Source: Turnera subulata (Eukaryota; Streptophyta; Magnoliopsida; Malpighiales; Passifloraceae). Taken from it: a stretch of DNA of 64,000 nucleotides. How positions within the stretch are numbered: position 1 is the stretch's first letter; each line of letters opens with the position of its first letter. The notes beneath the pieces are model-generated. The model worked only from the letters and a program-made list of their open reading frames with translations. It did no database searches and was not told the origin of the DNA. The position numbers and the translations under genes are program-made. The stretch covers positions 51,741 through 115,740 of the forward strand of contig JAKUCV010001884.1 of NCBI GenBank assembly GCA_028386065.3. Reading direction: 5' to 3'. This document shows, piece after piece, positions 57,331-64,000 of this stretch.

Positions 57331-58682
57331 ATCTCTACCTCTGCATCGTGGGTATGAGATACCGGATGTGGTTCTCACATTTTGGAAATGTGAAGGAACT
57401 GAGAAAAAGTGGGAGAATGGCTAAGGACGAGATAGACCTACGCCTCGGAATTGGAGCAAGAGTTGCTACATTAGCCGTAGGGACTTTCTATCTATCCTTA
57501 CCGAATGGTTTGGTTTTAGAACTGGACAATTGTTATTATGTACTTGCCATAAGCAGGAATTTGATTTCTGTGTCTTGTATGTACAAGAAAGGTTTTTCAT
57601 TGAAAATAAAGAACAATTGTTGTTTTATTTATTTCAATGAAATTGATTGTGGTGGTGCATTTTAAACGATGGTTTGTGTGTTCTAAACCTAGTAACGCCT
57701 ATCTATAACATTAATACGAAGAAGGTTAAGATTACATGATTCTAGTGAAACCTATCTCTGGCATAGTCGTTTGGGCCATATAGACGAGACTCGTATTCCT
57801 AAACTCCATAAAGTTGGATTTTAGACTCATTTGATTTTGAATCATATGAGACATATGAGTCATGTTTATTAGGCAAAATGACTAAGGCTTCCTTTACGGG
57901 TAAAGGTGAAGAGCCTAGGACTTGGTAGGTCTAATACATACTGATGTATGCGGACCTATGTCTACACAGGCTAGAGGTGGTTTTCAATACTTCATTACGT
58001 TTACTGATGACTTCAGTAGATACGGCTATGTGGATCTAATGAGACACAAGTCGGAATCCTATGAAAAGTTCATAGAATTCAAGAATGAAGTACAGAATCA
58101 ACTCGGAAAGGTATTAAGATGCTTCGATCAGATCGAGGCGGTGAATACTTAGACCGAGAGCTTCTTGATCATCTAAAGGGTTGTGGTATAGTATCACAAC
58201 TTACTCCACCGGATACGCCTCCATGAAATGTTGTATCCGAAAGGAGGAACGGAACCTTGTTGGACTTGGTTCGTTCTATGATGAGTCAAGCTAACCTTTC
58301 TTCTTCCTTTTGGGGACATGTATTATTGAGTGCTGTATTTACACTTAACCGTGTTCCATCTATATCGGTCAAAAGACACCATATGAGATATGGACTGGGA
58401 AGCGTCCCAACTTGTCTTTTATGAGGGTTTAGGGTTGTCATGCTTACGTGAGACGTGAAGCATCGGATAAACTCGACCCTAAATCCGACAAGTGCTTTTT
58501 GTATGATACCTTAAAGGTATTATTTCTATAATCCCATAGAGCACAAAGTGTTTGTGGCTCAGACTGCTGTTTTCTAGAAAGAGTGTTTATTTCTAGAAAA
58601 ATCAGTGGGAGGATAATAGAACTCGAAGAAGTTCGAGATAAAGAGGCTGAGATGGAACAAAGGACAGGATCCGCAAGTTGTT
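57331..58682 (+). pseudogene. Element 5 protease and integrase
   Basis: The protease site DTGCGSHI near 57358 has a TGA directly before the catalytic Asp codon. Downstream are LSLPNGLVLELDNCYYVLAISRNLISVSC, pre-integrase pieces, and the integrase start GLIHTDVCGPMSTQARGGFQYF (57922 on) with TFTDDFSRYG. A frame change at about 58130 moves into RGGEYL ... SFWGHVLLS ... A second copy lies at 61640-62825. Confidence 0.85.
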
Positions 58683-60058
58683 GTGGATGAGAATCCTGTA
58701 CCTAAAACACATGGACCGCGTAGGTCGGATAGGACTCGGTATGAGCTTGAGAAATATGGATTTCTCATAACTCATATTGGAGATGTGATGCTCATAAGTC
58801 AGGATGAGCTCACTTCCTATCAGCTGATCATTACGGGTTTAGACTCCAAGAAGTGGCTTGAAGCTATGAATTCGGAAATGGAATCCATGTATCAAAACAA
58901 GGTATGGACCTTGTTTGATCCACCTGAAAGGGTAAAACCTATAGGGTGCAAGTGGGTCTTTGTGAAAGACCGACATGGATGGTAATGTGATTACCTTTAA
59001 GGGCAATTGGTTGCGAAAGGTTTCAAGCTAGTTCATGGTATTGACTATGATGAAACCTTCACACCAGTCGCCATAGTTAAATCTATCCGAATTCTATTGG
59101 CTATAGCTGGATGCCATGACTATGAGATATGGTATGCAAGTTGCAAATGTCCATTTGTGGACTAAAGCAAGCTTCTAGGAGTTGGAATCTTCGTTTTAAT
59201 GATGTAATCAAAGAGTTTGGTTTCATTAAAAGTGAAGATGATTCATGTGTTTACAAGAAGGTTAGTGGGAGCACTATTGTTTTCTTGTTATTGTATGTTG
59301 ACGACATCCTACTTATTGGGAATGACACTCCGACACTAAAGTCTGTAAAGACTTGGTTAGGAAAGAATTTCTCAATGAAGGACTTAGGAGGAGCTGCCTA
59401 AGTGTTAGGCATAAAGATCTATAGAGATAGATCCAAAAGGCTTCTCGGGCTAAGTCAGAGTACATATATTGACAGGATGCTAAAGAGGTTTAGCATGCAA
59501 AGATACCAAGAACGGTTTCTTGCCCATGTCACATGGCATAGCTCTCTCAAAGAATCTGTATCCTAGTATGACTAAGGAGAGAGAGCGGATGGGTTAGATT
59601 CCTTATGCGTTTGCAATAGGATCTATCATGTATGCCATGCAATGTACTAGGCCGGATGTCACTTATGCTTTTGAGTGTCACAAGCAGATGCCAATCTGAT
59701 CCCGGTGAAAGTCACTGGATAACGGTTAAATATCCTTAAGTACTTGAGAAGCACTAAGGATGCATTCCTGGTTTACGGAAGCGTTGATGGGCTTGTTGTA
59801 AAGTGTTACAAAGATGCCAGCTTCCAAACTGACAGGGATGATTTTAGATCGCAATAAGGATATGTGTTTCGTCTTGGAGGTGGTACTGTGAGCTGGAAGA
59901 GTTCCAAGCAAGAACAGCCACCGACTCTACAACTAAGGCTGTGTATAGTTCCTTCTGGGAACAATGTAGCAGATACATTGTCTAATCTTCTCATGCAACT
60001 GAAGCATGATGGTCATGCTAGATCCACATGTATAAGATACATGGATGATTGGCTTTAG
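58683..60058 (+). pseudogene. Element 5 RT and RNase H
   Basis: Linker RSDRTRYELEKYGFLITH and KKWLEAMNSEMESMYQNKVWT, then GCKWVFV with a 2-nt loss that ends the frame (about 58970-58985). After the restart, QVHGI-type and DETFTPVAIVKSIRILLAIAG-type pieces follow. The segment that holds the first catalytic Asp in element 1 is deleted at about 59131-59133. YVDDILLIG is present (59300-59325). TAA at 59399-59401 is shared with all family-A copies. RNase H pieces follow to 60058 with several breaks. Confidence 0.88.
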
Positions 60059-60072
60059 TGCAAGTGGGAGAT

Positions 60073-61639
60073 TGTTAGTAATATGCCCAAAAGCCAATCA
60101 TGGATGTTTATTTATAGTCATGTACATACACTTTAAGGTTATTCCAATAAGTATCGTTTATGAGATAAACGCTTGCACATACTTATAACCCTAGAATATT
60201 TCATATTCTTAAATGTCCCTAGTCGATTATTATTATGGATGGGTTGTAATAATAAATCAAGACTAGCGTATGTTGAGAATTTATATGTGATATGAATTCT
60301 ACATACGGGTACAAGTTGGAGAACTTGTGGACTGGACCGACCCACATAAGAACCCTACATGGAACGTTATATGTATGTCATTAGTGGTTCTTATAGATGT
60401 GATTGTCCTCCGACCTGAGATCGTCAAGGTATCCAACATATGAATCATGTACTTTGATATTATTCCTAGTCACCCGTAACTGGGTGGACATAAGGGTAAT
60501 CATTGGGTATATGCCGAGTATGTAGTGGGTTTTGATTGATCAAGAGGGGATTCGTCCAACCCATATAACAGGTTTATTATCGGATGGTTTCTTGATAGAG
60601 TTGAACTGTAAATGCACAGCCGTGCTCGGATTATGATATGGTGATATCATTGGTATCTGTTTTACACAGTTAACTCAAGGATCGAGAAACCGAGATTAAA
60701 CATATAGGAGATTGACATATTCCATGTCTCGGTTTAATCTTGATAATGGGACGAAGGGACGATGACATATTCCGAGGCATAGAGAATCAGTACTGATCTT
60801 GTCGTTCGGGTAGCAATGATGTGTTGCTAGACGCCGCTCTTTGCTTATAATTGTAAAATGGGATTTTACAATTATTGCTGGATGTTACAAGTGCCTACAT
60901 GGTCAAACACATAGAACCGTTGATTCGAGCAGTTGGTTGAACCGTGGTTGGACCATGGTTCGACCAAGGTGTGGTTGGACCGTGGTTGAACCGTGGTTGG
61001 ACCATGGTTGAACCAGGGCCGGTTTTGGATCAATAATATCAGAATTATTGATCAGACATGAGTGGTTTTGGTGGTGTGCTTTCAAGTTGTCCATTAGTGG
61101 GTGTAACATAGTGAGAGTCATTATGCATGGGGCCTAATGTTGGCCACTAGCCTCCTAACCCACTAAGGCATAATTGAGTGAGTTTAGTGGGATTGTGTGT
61201 GATCTGATCACTCTTATTCTCCTCTCCTCTCAGCACGTTTTGAGCTGAAAAAACACACCTCTCCCTCTCTTCTTCTTCTTTTGTGAAAGAAAGAAGAAGA
61301 ACCAAAACACCCAAAACACACACAGCCCCGGTTTACTCTTGCTAGCACATCAGTCCGGGGAGCTCGTTCTTGGATTCGTGTGACGATTCCAGGAAGGTCA
61401 CGGTTCGTGTGGATACCGTAGAGGAGCAGTTCTTCTTCTTGCTCTAACTGATTCGTTCCAGCCTTCGTCTTGGTCTAGATGATTCGTTCCAGCAGTTGGG
61501 TGAAAGACCTCAACCGAACAAGGTATGAAATTTGTTATACGGTTTATATGCTTCACATGTGGTTCTTGGCTAAGTTTCCTTTGCTTCCGCTGTATCTTTT
61601 GCTTGTATATGATTGTCATATAGACTAGGGAAACTTACA
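60073..61639 (+). repeat. Shared LTR of element 5 and the next copy
   Basis: 1567 bp with the same ends as 53251-54818. The middle block (about 61015-61320) differs from the 5' LTR. The preceding GTGGGAGAT is the polypurine tract. It is followed not by a PBS but by interior sequence matching 57435 onward. Confidence 0.92.
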
Positions 61640-64000
61640 AGACCTACGCCTCGGAATTGGAGCAATAGTTGCTACATTAGCCGTAGGGACTTTCTATCTA
61701 TCCTTACCGAATGGTTTGGTTTTAGAACTGGACAATTGTTATTATGTACTTACCATAAGCAGGAATTTGATTTCTGTGTCTTGTATGGACAAGAAAAGTT
61801 TCATTGAGAATAAAGAACAATTGTTGTTCTATTTATTTCAATGAAATTGATTATGATGGTGCATTTTAAACGATGGTTTGTATGTTCTAAACCTAGTAAC
61901 GCCTGTCTATAACGTTAATACGAAGAAGGTCAGAATGAATGATTCTAGTGAAACCTATCTTTGGCGTAGTCGTTTGGCCCATATAAACGAGACTCGTATT
62001 CCTAGACTCTATAAATTTGGATTTTAGACTCACTTGATTTGGAATCATATGAGACATATGAGTCATGTTTTTAGGCAAAATGACTAAGGCTTCCTTTATG
62101 GGTAAAGGTGAAGAGCCTAGGACTTGATAGGTCTAATACATACTGATGTATGCGGACCTATGTCTACACAGGCTAGAGGTGGTTTTCAATACTTCATTAT
62201 ATTTACTGATGACTTCAGTAGATACGGCTATGTGTATCTAATGAGACACAAGTCGGAATCCTATGAAGAGTTCATAGAATTCAAGAATGAAGTACAGAAT
62301 CAACTCGGAAAGGTATTAAGATGCTTTGATCAGATCAAGGCGGTAAATACTTAGACCGAGAGCTTCTTGATCATCTAAAGGGTTGTGGTATAGTATCACA
62401 ACTTACTCCACCGGATACGTCTCCATGAAATATTGTATCCGAAAGGAGGAACGGAACCTTGTTGGACTTGGTTCGTTCTATGATGAGTCAAGCTAACCTT
62501 TCTTCTTCCTTTTGGGGACATGCATTATTGAGTGTTGCATTTACCTTAACTGTGTACCATCTAAATCGGTCTTAAAGACATCATATGAGATATGGACTGG
62601 GAAGCGTCCCATTTTGTCTTTTATGAGGATTTAGGGTTGTGAGGCTTACGTCAGACGTTAAGCATCAGATAAACTCGACCCTAAATCCGACAACTGCCTT
62701 TTTGTACGATACCTTAAAGGTATTATTACTATAATCCCATAGAGCACAAAGTGTTTGTGGCTCAGACTGCTGTTTTCTAGAAAGAGTGTTTATTTCTAGA
62801 AAAATCAGTGGGAGGATAATAGAACTTGAAGAAGTTCGAGATAAAGAGGCTGAGATGGAACAAAAGACAGGATCCGCAAGTTGTTGTGGTTGAGAATCCT
62901 GTTCCTAAAACACATGGACCGCGTAGGTCGGATAGGACTCGGTATGAGCTTGAGAAATATGGATTTCTCATAACTCATATTGGAGATGTGATGCTCATAA
63001 GTCAGGATGAGCTCACTTCCTATCAGCTGATCATTACGGGTCTAGACTCCAAGAAGTGGCTAGAAGCCATGAATTCGGAAATGGAATCCACGTATGAGAA
63101 CAAGGTATGGACCTTGTTTGATCCACCTAAAAAGGTAAAACCTATAGGGTGCAAGTGGGTCTTTGTGAAAGACCGACATGGATGGTAATGTGATTACCTT
63201 TTAAGGGCAATTGGTTGCGAAAGGTTTCAAGCAAGTTCATGGTATTGACTATGATGAAACCTTCACACCAGTCGCCATAGTTAAATCTATCCGAATTCTA
63301 TTGGCTATAGCTGGAACCCATGACTATGAGATATGGTATGCAAGTTGCAAATGTCCATTTGTGGACTAAAGCAAGCTTCTAGGAGTTAGAATCTTCTTTT
63401 TAATGATGTAATCAAAGAGTTTGGCTTCAATAAAAGTGAAAATGTTTCATGTGTTTACAAGAAGGTTAGTGGGAGCACTATTGTTTTTTGTTATTGTATG
63501 TTGACGACATCCTACTTATTGGGAATGACACTCCGACACTAAAGTCTGTAAAGACTTGGTTAGGAAAGAATTTCTCAATGAAGGACTTAGGAGGAGCTGC
63601 CTAAGTGTTAGGCATAAAGATCTATAGAGATAGATCCAAAAGGTTTCTCGGGCTAAGTCAGAGTACATATATTGACAGGATGCTAAAGAAGTTTAGCATG
63701 CAAAGATACCAAGAACGGTTTCTTACCCATGTCACATGGCATAGCTCTCTCAAAGAATCTATATCCTAGTATGACTAAGGAGAGAGACCGGATGGGTTAG
63801 ATTCCTTATGCGTTTGCAATAGGATCTATCATGTATGCCATGCAATGTACTAGGCCGGATGTCACTTATGCTTTTGAGTGTCACAAGCAGATGCCAATCT
63901 GATCTCGGTGAAAGTCACTGGATAACGGTTAAATATCCTTAAGTACTTGAGAAGCACTAAGGATGCATTCCTGGTTTACGGAAGCGTTGATGGGCTTGTT
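61640..64000 (+). pseudogene. Second partial family-A interior (protease end to RNase H)
   Basis: Matches 57435 to about 59797 over the whole 2.36 kb, with the same frame change in integrase (about 62330), the same 2-nt loss at GCKWVFV (about 63170), the same RT deletion (about 63334) and the same TAA (63602-63604). PBS, leader and gag are absent. The copy runs off the window, so its 3' LTR is not seen. I infer a product of unequal recombination, not an independent insertion. Confidence 0.9.

Larger units (their letters stand above)
53251..61639 (+). mobile_element. Family-A Ty1/copia element 5
   Basis: Plus-strand element: 5' LTR 53251-54818, PBS 54820-54832, leader with palindrome array, degraded gag and pol, polypurine tract GTGGGAGAT (60064-60072), 3' LTR 60073-61639. 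After 61639 there is no target duplication; instead another copy of the interior starts, so the right LTR is shared by two interiors. Confidence 0.92.

Overview
This window is plant nuclear DNA, most likely from a eudicot with a large, repeat-rich genome. The evidence is nested plant-type Ty1/copia and Ty3/gypsy (Athila-type) retrotransposons, plant L1-type LINE fragments with a zf-RVT region, CACTA-like ends, and a single recognisable host gene: an intron-containing cytochrome P450 of the CYP79 family. I see no tRNA, rRNA, CRISPR array or prokaryotic gene. The species cannot be named from the sequence.

Layout. 1-549 is the end of a copia LTR (family A). 550-4526 is a coding-poor retrotransposon interior with tandem repeats. 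It leads into a TGTGAA...TTCACA LTR (4527-5772) that resumes at 33770-34130. That LTR is split by a full-length family-A copia element on the minus strand (element 1, 5773-33764, target-site duplication GTTTC). Element 1 carries two further insertions: a second, defective family-A copy (element 2, 9178-16278) in its integrase, and a composite Athila locus (18870-31244, duplication ATCAT) in its leader. 34131-38557 is an RE1/Ale-like copia element broken by the TGTGAA element. 38696-41095 is the CYP79-like gene on the minus strand. 41870-43594 is a 5'-truncated LINE with a poly(A) tail. 43595-46676 is AT-rich DNA with CACTA-like ends. 46677-52408 is a complete Tnt1/Tork-like copia element (duplication GGTCT). 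52409-53250 is a second LINE fragment. 53251-64000 is a plus-strand family-A copia in the order LTR - interior - LTR - partial interior.

How the parts relate. Nearly all coding capacity is retroelement gag-pol, and every pol carries stops, frameshifts or deletions, so no autonomous element is visible. Most stops whose ancestral codon can be guessed are C-to-T type changes, as expected from decay of methylated DNA. Family A is the most unusual component. Its untranslated leader holds an array of the palindrome AACATCGATGTT in pairs 7-9 nt apart, seen in three copies and on both strands. All four pol copies share a UAA at one site. Three copies share a frameshift and lack the first catalytic-Asp motif of reverse transcriptase, which suggests a non-autonomous lineage moved in trans. 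The Athila locus has its own scattered short motif (CACAG-CTCA-CTGTG type). It also looks like a fusion of a full-length and a solo-LTR version of one insertion. The CYP79-like gene is nearly intact, but its frame-preserving splice acceptor reads TG instead of AG.
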